Origin: Rhynchonema sp. JSB1_4
Lineage: Eukaryota > Nematoda > Chromadorea > Monhysterida > Xyalidae
DNA length: 64,000 nucleotides
NCBI GenBank assembly: GCA_030248065.1
Contig: JASAMV010008060.1
Span: forward strand, 1 to 64,000
Direction of reading: 5' to 3'
In this document: in pieces, positions 10,757 through 21,127 of the stretch
Numbering within the stretch: position 1 is the stretch's first letter
How the letters are laid out: each line of letters starts with the position of its first letter
Program-made: the position numbers and the translations under genes
Notes under the pieces: generated by a model
Databases searched by the model: none
What the model saw: only the letters and a program-made list of their open reading frames with translations
What the model was told of the DNA's origin: nothing

Positions 10757-12615
10757 ATGAAAATGGCAGGCTTGGGGGATCGATTCATCTCCCTATTCAA
10801 CCTATCCGACCGCATGCGCTTGGCTGGAGCCTGCAAATCGGCGCGTCGTCTGGTGCGTATTGGTTTTACCTGCCTAAGCCTAAAGGGACTTAAATACAAA
10901 CTTAAAGGTTTTGGCAAAGCCGATGCCCAAAGTGAAGGATATTTGGCTAACGTCGCTCACTGGGGAGCCGAGACAAGTGATTCGCAATCATGTGCGGCAG
11001 TCAGACTTCAAAACGTTGACGTTCCATTACATGACAAACATGACGCAGACTGGAACTTACATCGACGGGCGTGTGCTTGAACCATGGCTAAAACTATGTG
11101 GATCGGTAAATGAGAGTTTTCTAACCGTTTCATTCAATGATAGACGTCTGATGAACACTGACGCGAAGGTTGAGAACGTCTTCCTGATGGGCGAATATGA
11201 TCCAAAAGGCAAGTGGGAAGCCTTGACTGCCTTGAGCATACTGATCCAAGCACAAAAAAGCCGGCCTCACATTGCAATCAACGGATCAATTCTGAAACAT
11301 GAAGCACACTGGTTACGCCTGGTGTCAACAATTGTGGGGGTAGGTATTGAGTTCTTTTCAAAAAAACTAAATCGGTCCTATCCCCATTCTTACAGAAGGC
11401 ATCAGTGAGCATAGATCTACGAAATTTGGGAAAGGAACATCTAGCGTCAATGCAGAGGCCATTAGCAGATCTAATGTTACTGGGTGACAGTCTCACATCA
11501 ATAAAGTGCGATGACGTCGCTGAGTCACTGGTATACAAAATGGCTGACGTGTGCCCGGTAAACAACATAAAGGAGCTAATGCTTGACATGCAAGACTACG
11601 GTTTGCATTTATTTTGATTATATACCCTTTTTGTAAAGAAACCCACCTGCACTAGCAATTAAAGGCAGCGAAGCGACGTGGTATCCACGAGACTTGGAAG
11701 AACCACTCGCCACGGCTTTGTTCAGGTGTGCTGACACATTGGAGAAGCTGTGGTTGGAGATGCCGCATCGATCATCGGATTCCCGTCGACGGGAACATCA
11801 CCTGGAATTGATGAGCATCCTTGTACCAGTGAAGCCAACAGACCTTGACTTGCTTGGGTTCATTCGCGTTTACTTTGATAACATATGTGCAATATTCACC
11901 TGAATCAAATTATTTGATTACAGAATGGCGGAATACATGAAATCACGGGCAGATTTCGCACCAATGGTTGCGTTACGAGAACTCACCGTCTTGGCAGATA
12001 CATACGTATATGGGTTCAACCTTATTCGTCCAATGATGTTCGCCTTTGACAAGCAGGCGAGATTCAGGCCTCTGCTGAAACAAATGATAAAAAGTGGCTT
12101 CGAGGTATGTAGAATAGGCATGTTAATCCGAAAGGGATTTTAAAAATCGGTCTGATACAGATTGCACCAAACTTGGAAATCCTTCGCATTGGTGGTCTAA
12201 CACCGTCTGCTATCACGCGAGATACCCCGGTATCGTGTAATGCGACATTATGGATGCATCCCGACCATCTCAACGCATCGTTGGCGGTTATTGTTACGAT
12301 GATGACTGGGACACACTTCAGGTGGTTGATATACAAGTCACGCACCAATGTTATCTATAACAAGCGTGATAATATGAACTAACAATTTGCAGATTGCACC
12401 TGCGCAACGTCGAAACAACGATGGACCAAAAGAGGGTGGCCGACAAAGGGCCATTTTTCAGAACACCAGATTTTGTGGCAAGCCATTTAGTGGCTCCGTT
12501 TCGGCTCGCTGATTGGGTGCAATGCTACAATGAAATCGATATTGAAATAGAGTATGAGATACCCGGAGTAAAACGCCGCATCACCATACAGGTGCCTTAT
12601 GACAGACAACCGTAG
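10757..12615 (+). CDS. F-box-like protein with leucine-rich-type repeats, 496 aa, seven exons
   Basis: Exons 10757-10852, 10908-11339, 11396-11600, 11665-11857, 11924-12104, 12161-12321 and 12393-12615 sum to 1491 nt with every phase matching. All introns are about 55-71 nt and GT-AG. The start MKMAGLGDRFISLFNLSDRM, followed by RLAGACKSARRLV, has the L/DR/C..WR-like spacing of an F-box. Later stretches such as ALRELTVLADTY, LEILRIGG and IKELMLDMQDYG look like leucine-rich repeats. F-box/LRR proteins choose substrates for SCF ubiquitin ligases, and nematodes carry large, fast-evolving sets of them. The F-box match is short, so the assignment is moderate; the gene structure is firm. It stands between the viral-like module and the large retroelement and is probably a host gene. 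Confidence 0.65.
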
Positions 12616-14781
12616 CTATGCTGATTATTATACACTTTGTTTTCATGCTTATGGCTTGTTCCTGTACATTGCTATGGTATGTATATAAAAAGCAGAATAA
12701 AATTTGGTAGCAGACCTGTGACTGACTCATCCACTGTAACACAAGCACGATGCAACACGTATCATAAGTTTCTGTTAACATACGCGAAAAGAGACACAAG
12801 ACAGATTGGTTGGTAAAAGCCTTATCTGGTAACTGGCAACTCGTCAAGAAGTCACAATAACACTTAGGGAGGCATAGCTCCAGCACGTTTCACCAGTGTT
12901 TCTATCATGCCTGAATCAATACACCAAACAATCGCAAAGTAGATCACATTATCAGTGGGTTTTACTCGTATCAACACACGCAACACAGAAAATAAACACA
13001 CAAAGGTATCAGAGAATCAGGCAGCGTAGCTGGTTTGGACGGTCGGCTGCAGACCTTGAGCACAATGTACGCGAGATGAAGGTTTGGCTGCAAAGAGAAA
13101 GAGAGAAATGATTAAAAAAGTCCCCCTATTATACTACTAACAGGGACCGTCAATTATGACCCTTTCGGTAGTTTACTAGGTGGCTCAAAAACTCAGTGAT
13201 CCGACACCCATGTCAAGGGCCACCCGTGACCGGCGTGGGGGAACGTGGACTACGGCTTGTGGGCCCCATTAAGATATTTTTGGTTTGGGTGCCATCTTTT
13301 GTGATTGCTGCTTCTTTTTGCCCTTTTAGGCTCAGTTTTTGGCCTTTAGGCTCAGTTTTTGGCCTTTTGGGCTCGGTTTGCAGTTATTTGCTCTTTTGTG
13401 GCAGCTTTTTGAGTAATATGAATAAGTGTATCAACCCGGCCAACGGCCCAGCAGATCCACAGGAAGCTCGAGACGCGAGGCCGAATCCAAAGAGTTTAAG
13501 CCAACCATTAGCTCCACATCCAAGTTCACCAGACGATCCGCCAGGGCCCCTCCCCAGAGGACGAGACTGGCATCGCGGTCCCTCGGCGCGACGGACTTCC
13601 GGTCTGGTTCTGATTGGTGGGTGTAATTATGTGATTTAGATTGGAGTCGATAACGTGGCGGCTAAAATTATGCCGTTTTGACGAGAATAGGATGATTGGA
13701 TCACTATTAGTAAAGTTTAGTCGTTGATGTCCTGAATTAATGCTTTACGGGACTTCGACTTGTATACTTTTACATGATCACGTTGGTTCTGCAAGATTCT
13801 TAATTTAATGAGATGCAATCAGATGGTTTGTCAAACAGAGAACTAAAGAGAGGCAAACCGAGTAGTCAGACCCTATCACTGCCGGTGATGTTTGTGATAT
13901 GTTAACGAAAACAAATGTTTGGCTTACGGTAACATCGACTTACGTTACGCTCTTGTTTGATGCTCTCGTGGCACGTGGTCATCAAGGCAACGTGGGATTT
14001 ATTGAAATTTATTGTTGAGATTAAGGAGAATAAAAACCGGCGTTCTTTCACCCTTCAAGCATAACTATGCAGCTTTTGTAATTTTTGTATTCTTTTTGGT
14101 GCTGCGAAAATATCGGTCACAAAGTTCCAAAAATGCAATTGCAACGACATATGTACTACAAAACTATGAGTGAGCATTGTAATATTCTGTACATTAGTCA
14201 AAGGCACAAAGGAAGTAACGCATGAATTCTGTACAAGTGGATAATTAGCTGCTTTCTATACTTTTTTGGAGATTTTGTGCAGCAAACAATAATTTGAGCC
14301 TTGCATACACGAAGACACAAAAAGTCATGGCATGTAAATTCTGTACAAATGGGTACATTTTCCGCACATATGTATATTGAGCTGCTTTCTGGACTTTTTT
14401 GGAGATTTTGTGCAGCAAATATGGTACAAACCTATAAATGACGAATCAAAGTGAAATTTCGAACACAGCTGTACACAATTGCGCAACAAAAGTGAACATG
14501 TGGTATGGATGCACTGCACGTGCAAATAGGCATACATAACAGTTGCTGTGTATTACTGTACAACAGTACATCTGTTTATACGCGCAACAACTATATACGT
14601 AAGACACCTGCTGTACACAACATAACAAAGGGGTTTTTTTAATCAAGCTGTACACATTGATTGTAAAACTACTTGTACTTGTCGGTTATCGGTTATACAC
14701 GGGCACTACATGTATATGTTAAGATTAAGTGCAAAATTAGTCGTGGAAGACAGCCAATTATCAGCAAATTTATACGCTTGT
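12616..14781. other. Gene-poor spacer with local repeats
   Basis: No supportable gene. A TATAAAA-like stretch lies near 12686. At 13313-13380 a unit 'tttttggccttt(t)aggctcag' is repeated about three times. At 14223-14430 a roughly 70-bp unit is duplicated. If the downstream retroelement has a 3' LTR, it should lie here or in the gaps between the accessory ORFs, but I could not match any part to the 5' LTR candidate at 36390. Confidence 0.5.
14223..14430. repeat. Two-copy direct repeat downstream of the last accessory ORF
   Basis: Copies at about 14223-14290 and 14336-14425 share 'aattctgtacaa', 'gctgctttct' and 'acttttttggagattttgtg' followed by 'cagcaaa'. The 'gctgc...gcagc' ends could pair as a hairpin. 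The repeat lies in what would be the 3' untranslated part of the retroelement. Confidence 0.6.
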
Positions 14782-16107
14782 TTAATAATGACGAACCGCC
14801 GACGAAATGATCAAAACATACCGCGTTTGCTGTTCAGTGTGCTCTAATTGGAAAGAATATGCCGGCGTAACAGCTAGCTGTTGTTGGCGCCGCTGGTTCT
14901 GCTTTCTTTTACGTCTTTTACGCCTTTTGTTGTTCCTGCGTGCCCTTGACGCGTCAATCAGCCCGGGAATCAAACCCTCTTCAGTCTCAGGGGCGGCAAT
15001 CTGGGTCGCTGACCCCGAGGCTTCGTTCCGTTCGATACCCGAGCCGCTGGTCGCGTGCGATTGTGTTTGTTGCTGTTGCGCCGCTAACTTCCGAACCGCG
15101 CACATGTACCTTTCATATTCTTCAAGAATGAGTCTGGAATACCCATTTGGGCTGCACAGGTGGATTTCGTTCTGTACATGTGGAGTCAGTGAATGGAGCA
15201 TATGGCGTGCGAACGCCTGTAGTGAAACCGAATTCCTATCGCATTCCATGGCCGCCGTAGCTATCCTGTATTTCTTTATGCCATTATAGTCTTTTGGCAG
15301 TGGTTCGTAGAGCGGGCTCTGCGTCCCATGGGTGTAGTAGTCAATTACAGCCAGAATGGACTTGGATTCGCTGAGGTAGGTAGGATTGGCGTGTGAGAAT
15401 TCATCCAAGTCGACGGTGAGTTTCTTGGAGACTAATTGAAACATTTCCTGCTCTGTGAACATGCGGGTGCGATTCTCGCCATAATAAAATTGCACGTTAC
15501 CACTGACGTCAGAGAAGCGAGGATCGTCAAAACGAAGGCGTTTACGGGCATATTCAGAGAATGATGGATGAGCCAGAAACTGCGCTAACGACAATTTGTT
15601 GCTGATACTTTCACTTTGATACACAGAATAGACTAAGCGCATGTAATAGGATGGGGGCAGGTGAGGTATTGAGCCCTCAGCGACCATTTCTTGCAGTGCG
15701 TCCTTCGTTTCTTCGAATTCTGCCAGTATGTCTTTCAGCGTGCGCTCAATCACAGGGACACAAAATTTGATGTCATGGTTCTCTAGGTCTTTGGACAAGA
15801 CGTACCTGACAAGACACAGAGCGCCCCTGCGATGCTCAATTGATGGGCGGTCGTCATATGGCGCCCATTCGCAGAGCGGTATCACAACGTCATTCAAAGC
15901 GGCTTCAAGCGCAATCCATTGCAGCTTGGACAGTTCGCTGACAATGTCAGTGCCTTCTGGACTGTACGCTTTCATAACCGTTTCTCTACGACGCATTAGA
16001 TACGGCACTGCAACTGGATGGGCGCGAATACGTTCGATCAGAGCTACAATTTGAGGCAGGGGGCCTCTTTGACGCGGGCATTTGCAAACACTATCAGAAC
16101 ACGTCAT
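14782..16107 (-). CDS. Accessory ORF 4 of the retroelement cluster (unknown; basic C-terminal tail)
   Basis: About 441 aa from the first ATG (16105-16107). The frame stays open a little further upstream, so a spliced start is possible. The protein is mostly helical in appearance, with a Gln-rich hinge followed by a strongly basic tail (RARRNNKRRKRRKRKQNQ), which suggests RNA binding or nuclear import. No zinc knuckle or enzyme motif is seen. Its N-terminal part has weak resemblance in pattern to the smaller ORF at 17770-18231 (helix, 'LRxxP', then 'D(I/M)V' and 'WI'). It is the last of four same-strand ORFs that follow the giant gag-pol-env frame. The function is not known; a gag-like or regulatory role is only a guess. 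Confidence 0.55.
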   Translation of the reverse strand: MTCSDSVCKCPRQRGPLPQIVALIERIRAHPVAVPYLMRRRETVMKAYSPEGTDIVSELSKLQWIALEAALNDVVIPLCEWAPYDDRPSIEHRRGALCLVRYVLSKDLENHDIKFCVPVIERTLKDILAEFEETKDALQEMVAEGSIPHLPPSYYMRLVYSVYQSESISNKLSLAQFLAHPSFSEYARKRLRFDDPRFSDVSGNVQFYYGENRTRMFTEQEMFQLVSKKLTVDLDEFSHANPTYLSESKSILAVIDYYTHGTQSPLYEPLPKDYNGIKKYRIATAAMECDRNSVSLQAFARHMLHSLTPHVQNEIHLCSPNGYSRLILEEYERYMCAVRKLAAQQQQTQSHATSGSGIERNEASGSATQIAAPETEEGLIPGLIDASRARRNNKRRKRRKRKQNQRRQQQLAVTPAYSFQLEHTEQQTRYVLIISSAVRHY

Positions 16108-16526
16108 GAGGAGAGTGTCGAGAGCAGTGGGAATAGTATCAAAACGTGCCACTCCTTTCGGTAGTGGTTTGGGTTTGCTTATTCAATTAGATAGAGCAAT
16201 CGATTTACACTATGTTGAATTATGTCCGTTAATTCAAAGACTTCAAAAGATGGCTGATTTAACAAAAAAACACTTGTTTGAAAATGACAGCAGTAAAAAA
16301 GGGGTTTAACGATACCACATTTGTATGAATGAATGAATAATTCGATGCGCGGTGATTACATGTCGGTTTCTGGTTCCGTCATCAGAATTGAATTGATTGG
16401 GGTTTTGCAATGAACAAGTCGATGTGAACGATTCTGAACTGTAAGAAGGTACGTATGTACATAATATACACAAGCAAATATGGTCGCGATATTATTCTAT
16501 ACAAGATGATGTCTGGCGATACCGTA

Positions 16527-16975
16527 ACCTCTCATTTTGTGTTTTTTTGTATTTTTGTGAGAGGAACAGCCTATACATAAACTCGCCAGGTCAATTCAAA
16601 TCTATGTACATACCAAATTGTGTATGTACTTATTGGGCAGCGAACAAGATTCAAAATTCACTTCAGGGGCTAGTGAAAGTTAAACTTCTGAACGCTGCTT
16701 CGCATGCACGTAGAAGTGACAACACACTAAATAAACATAATGAAACACGACAAGGCACGAATGTGAACACATACCTACAGTATATAGTAACTGTGCGCAT
16801 CTGGCGCACCTACTGTATGTACATACATAGCGTGGCAAGGCAAAAGGGGTGAATAGCAAGGCAAGTGAACGGCACAGTCATATAGTGAATGGGAGAACAG
16901 GCATGATGTTGGAACCTCTCATTTTGTGTTTTTGTGTATTTTTGCGAGAAGACCAACCTATACAGTATGTTTTCA
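16527..16975. repeat. Direct repeat of a hairpin-forming unit, about 384 bp apart
   Basis: 'aacctctcattttgtgtttt' recurs at about 16526 and 16914. Each copy is followed by 'tgtatttttg(t/c)gaga' and 'cctatac'. Inside each unit 'cctctcat' faces 'gtgagagg'-like bases, so a stem is possible. It lies in the noncoding gap between two accessory ORFs, with no gene in 16153-17769. Confidence 0.6.
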
Positions 16976-17769
16976 ACACGGCATGAAACAAACTTTCAAC
17001 CCTTTAAGGCAAATACAGTAACTGTCCAAATTTGAAATCCAATGCAATAGAACCAACACAAATTTCAATTCAATGTTGAATCTATACAGGAATACCATTT
17101 TGTGACATTTTATGATACAATGGCAGTGTGCATTGCGCTTGGGACAACAGAGGTTTATGTGTACGGTACTAAATTGGCAGCAATAATAATAAGGGTCAAC
17201 GCACCTAACTTGGTGGCAGAGCAATGTGCATGGTGTTTTTGGCTAAAAATTTAGTGGCGTGCGCGCATCAATACACAAACAGCAAAATAAGTTGTTGATG
17301 TGACATGTGGGTAACAGAGTGACAGGTTACGGTAATTATTACGTCTTGAGTGAGTGGCCTATTGACGGAAGGCTTTCATTCAATTACAGCTTTGTTTCCC
17401 GTGTGACGCAGAATAAAGTGTTTGTCAACCTGTATTGACGATATGGATGTTACGTGGATTTTTGTGGTACTGTTTGTGAACGCTCTATTGACGTGGCTGA
17501 GTATTATTATTTTGTGCTGCAAAAAGGGCTGTGACCCAAGCAAAAATGGTTGGTGACTGTTTTGAGATTAGGACTGTTGAACAAATTTGAAAGATAGATT
17601 ATTTTAAGGCGGTAAAACGCTGGTCGTGGTGTCCAAAAAGGACGAGGACAAAGATACAAGCAAGAAGGCCAATGACAAAACTGTGTAGTAATACGATGTG
17701 ACAACTTGAGCCAAGTGTGACCCGTTTTACAAAATGTGCGATTCCCGAAATATATAAATGAAACATTGT

Positions 17770-18231
17770 TCAGGCCATTAAGATGGGTTCATACTGCAGC
17801 AGATAGGATTCGAAACAGAGTGATTCGTTTGGATTCTCTAGTCGATATCTAGCGAATCGCGCTCTAGCCTGTCGATCACCAGGGACACAGATCTGGGCCT
17901 TAAGCGCTTCTAGATGTTCATTGCACAGATTGATTGCAATGGTGACCGACAGTGCGTGAGTATCCCAGGCCAGGGGGCGCTCAGACGACACCGATTGCGC
18001 AATCATCCGAGCGTCCTTATTGACCTGTGGCAGCGTCACGTTGTCGGACAGGGCGACTGTGACATGTTCGTCCTTGAAAACTTTCAAGTAGATGATCCAG
18101 AAACTAATCTGGATGTCGACCATGTCAGAATCGCCCGGGTTGGCCTCAATCAATCTGAGTGGCTGCGCTAGTAGTTTAATGCGGAATGGGTCACGTCGTA
18201 GCTTTTGCAGAAGATACTTGATGTTGGCCAT
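17770..18231 (-). CDS. Accessory ORF 3 of the retroelement cluster (unknown)
   Basis: 153 aa from the ATG at 18229-18231, starting MANIKYLLQKLRRDP. Acidic and hydrophobic residues alternate in helix-like fashion (DMVDIQISFWIIYLKVF). There is no signal peptide, zinc site or catalytic motif. It lies between accessory ORFs 2 and 4 on the same strand, separated by noncoding gaps of about 0.3 and 1.7 kb. The family is not recognised. A faint similarity to the N-terminal third of accessory ORF 4 is noted as a possibility only. Confidence 0.5.
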   Translation of the reverse strand: MANIKYLLQKLRRDPFRIKLLAQPLRLIEANPGDSDMVDIQISFWIIYLKVFKDEHVTVALSDNVTLPQVNKDARMIAQSVSSERPLAWDTHALSVTIAINLCNEHLEALKAQICVPGDRQARARFARYRLENPNESLCFESYLLQYEPILMA

Positions 18232-18570
18232 CGTCAGAAGTGTGCCACGACACAAAACAGCAACAATGTAAAGGTTGAAGCAAGTTTAATATAAAATTTT
18301 GGGGCCTACCACTTGTGTTGTTACTGTGGCGAAAATGCGAGTGTTAGAAATTTTGGTCTCGAAATTGATTCAATAACTTTAGAATAGGGTGGTGAACACA
18401 GAAGTGCGTAATAACTCGGTTGGCTTGGTTGTTGGTGCGTCTGCAATGAATAATGGTCTGTAATATGCAAACAAATGAAAGGGTGCTAGCACACATAAAG
18501 TTGAAACATCAGCTTGCTTAATGAGAGCGCGTTAATACATAGGTATGTACATTAATTTGAAAGCTGCAGC

Positions 18571-20226
18571 TTACAATTGGAAGTTGAAATAAGTGTGCAT
18601 TATGCGCTCGAATACGGCTGTGCGCGTTGTTTGATTGTACCGGATGGCGTAGGTGTATGCGGGCACCAGCGCGCGACATGGGTTCTCAACGACACGCAGC
18701 ACGAAACCCTCGCGTTTGAAGCGTTTGGGGGTTGGCAGAGTTTTGCGTGCTTTGCGCTTTATGCCTGGGCTGGCCTCGGCGCACCTGGGAAATGCGGGCT
18801 CGTTTTGGTGTCGCACGAACTGAGGCTGCGTGAACGCGCTGCGGAATACTTGGGCGTTGGATTGATAGCGCAGTGGCGCGGTGTCGATTCCCAGCTGCTT
18901 AAATTCCTCGACAATTTCCTCATAGGTCGGGTCGCGCAGATCGCGATATTGAGCAGCCATCGGCAGATTTCGACCGGCGTAAGACTTACCGGTCAGTTTC
19001 AATCGATTGGTCATGGCAGTTCGATACAACCGCGACACAAAGTTGGCCTTCAGCGCACGATACTCATCTGGGCAACCTCCTGGGTCTCTGGAGATGTCTC
19101 TGACCGGGATGATGCCCACCAACGATGGAACCAGAAAGGTGTTCGTGTGGTGAGTGAGTCGCAAAAAGCAGATCTCGGGATGACCCGGTCTCAGCACATT
19201 GCGCGCAACCGCCTCGCCCAAGACCAGCTTTGAACGCGGCAGTTCTTGCTTGAACGACACATCATTTGCGAACAGTTTTCTATTCACAGGGCCGTAAATC
19301 AGCATGCTCGCCACGTACTGCGGTGTGTATGTAGATGGTTCTGTGGCGGAGCACATGTTTTGATGCGACAGCATGGCGATTTCACTGCGTTCAATCAGTT
19401 CTGTCTTAGGCTGCCTATCAATGCCAACACGTCTACGCAGATCGCGGCAGCGGCGCGGCACCACATAGGTCTTAACAGTGACGATTGGGCGCGGCTTGCA
19501 GATGTTGTGGCATGAGTGCCTGACCTTGTGCATGCACGTGCTGTGACCCTTTTGCATGACGCCGAGCCAGACGTGTCGCAACTGGATGCTACCGGCTTCC
19601 TCGTCATAAAATTCGGTATCGTCAAGGAATGGCTCGGGCTGTAGGTCTAATTTGCGAGCGAGCTTAGCGCAGATGAAATTGTGCGGCTCATCCATAATCA
19701 GCACAGCTTGCACATTGTGTACGGTTCCCGTCACTTGATAGTCTGGCAGCGCAATGTCGATGGTCAGTGGGATCGCTTCATGAAAATTCTGAGACACGAA
19801 CCATCGATTCCCCATACCCCCTGGCAGTGGTGTAATCACGGCATCCAATAGGCAGGGTCCCTTAGGGTACCGGGTGCGTTGGTATGCGCGTTGAAACACC
19901 AATGACAGGGGGAGGAGGCGCGATTTGATCGGGTCCCATAATTTCTCCAGCTCTTCACAAGCCGAGTCGACCACCAATAGAAAATCCGACTGTGGGCTTT
20001 TTTCGCTGAGACGATCGGGTGGTATGATTGGCACGGGGATCGGGTTCCCGTCTTCATCCTTTTCCAAACGATCGACCAAAAAGTCGTTCTTCAGCGTGCC
20101 CACAGTGAATTTCGGTAGCATGCCGGCTCGAGAAGTGCTGGGTTGATCGCTGCACCTACTGACCAGGAACGCTTGTGCGGCAAATGTGCCCGTGTCTGAC
20201 TGGTCAGACTCAGTAGATTTAGGCAT
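18571..20226 (-). CDS. Accessory ORF 2: aspartic-protease-fold-like protein lacking the D-S/T-G triad
   Basis: A 551-aa ORF with a clear ATG (20224-20226). Around residues 174-197 it reads VLIMDEPHNFICAKLARKLD, which lines up with the protease start of the Bel/Pao polyprotein in this window (FLDCGSTRNWVSPTMAKALK). Later KLVLGEAV (about 335) and FLVPSLVGIIPVR (364-376) line up with the flap and C-terminal strands (VVLGVSTF, LPSGLAIVQSLIGR). The catalytic D-[ST]-G is here D-E-P, so proteolysis is unlikely. A basic segment near residue 450-465 (IKRKARKTLPTPKRFKRE) looks like a nuclear localisation signal. It is a paralogue of the ORF at 21128-22084. The alignment was made by eye and function is unknown; a structural or regulatory pseudo-protease is inferred. 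Confidence 0.6.
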   Translation of the reverse strand: MPKSTESDQSDTGTFAAQAFLVSRCSDQPSTSRAGMLPKFTVGTLKNDFLVDRLEKDEDGNPIPVPIIPPDRLSEKSPQSDFLLVVDSACEELEKLWDPIKSRLLPLSLVFQRAYQRTRYPKGPCLLDAVITPLPGGMGNRWFVSQNFHEAIPLTIDIALPDYQVTGTVHNVQAVLIMDEPHNFICAKLARKLDLQPEPFLDDTEFYDEEAGSIQLRHVWLGVMQKGHSTCMHKVRHSCHNICKPRPIVTVKTYVVPRRCRDLRRRVGIDRQPKTELIERSEIAMLSHQNMCSATEPSTYTPQYVASMLIYGPVNRKLFANDVSFKQELPRSKLVLGEAVARNVLRPGHPEICFLRLTHHTNTFLVPSLVGIIPVRDISRDPGGCPDEYRALKANFVSRLYRTAMTNRLKLTGKSYAGRNLPMAAQYRDLRDPTYEEIVEEFKQLGIDTAPLRYQSNAQVFRSAFTQPQFVRHQNEPAFPRCAEASPGIKRKARKTLPTPKRFKREGFVLRVVENPCRALVPAYTYAIRYNQTTRTAVFERIMHTYFNFQL

Positions 20227-21127
20227 GTCAACACAGTTTGTCCGATTACTGGTAGGTTGGTGGTAAAACCGTCAACGTGTCGTCCCTTTCGGTGACGATG
20301 AGGTTGTGAGAAAGTGAATTTAATGAAAAGGAAATGTGGTTGTAATGAAAATTACACTAACTGTAAATAGCAAGCTTATCAATTTCGATAAAGTTGAGGT
20401 ATATATAACGATTTAGAAACTTTGACTTAAGATTCACGTGTTACGTAAGACTCAAATGTGCTTTGTTCTGTGTATGAGACTGCAAGATGGTTGTATTACA
20501 AACACGCGAGAACAGTTGTACAGCAGATAAAATTGTAGTCAAGATAAGGTAAAACAGAGAGCTGACCAGTTGAAGCCCGGGTGCACGTGTGAATGTGAAG
20601 CGCAATGCCCTGGTACAGATTCTAACGCGCTTGGTTGCCGAAATAAATGTAAATTGTGCATTAGTCTGGAACGTTAAGGGGTTACGGTATAGTGTGCAGC
20701 AGAATATAATGTTTATGCCAGCGTCGGTATTGTTCACGGTTGCTCACACGCGGCTGTTTACAGTTAACAAGTCCCTGGACCAAGCACATTGAGTTCGCAT
20801 TTTTAGGCGCGTTTTTGTAGAGCTTGTTTTTTTTTTGGTTGATATACAAAGGAATCACAAATTCGACCAAAACTGACTCTGGGTTTCTCACTAAGCAAAT
20901 TTAAATTGTCCAGCTTATTTGGTACTGAATCATGACTTGGGGATGCAGTTTGTTTGTTACAGGACCCACTAGTCTGAGCTACATAGATTGTTTAACACCG
21001 AAAGCGGCTTGACGATTAGAAAAACATGTTCTTGAATGCACACGGCTCAATAGCCACTGATACAGCTCAATGAAATGGTACATACAATAGTGTGAAAATA
21101 TGGTTTAGAATGGTGTGTAATGAAAGC

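Noticed and set aside
13196..13639. Plus-strand open frame of 147 codons
   Set aside because: Its start region spans a low-complexity 'ttttggccttt' repeat, composition is not gene-like, and no splice-compatible neighbours were found.
12600..14780. Candidate 3' LTR of the giant retroelement
   Set aside because: A short stretch at 13637-13660 resembles 36549-36572 with several transitions, but the similarity does not extend, and neither the 'tgtcacg' end nor the TATA spacing is found.
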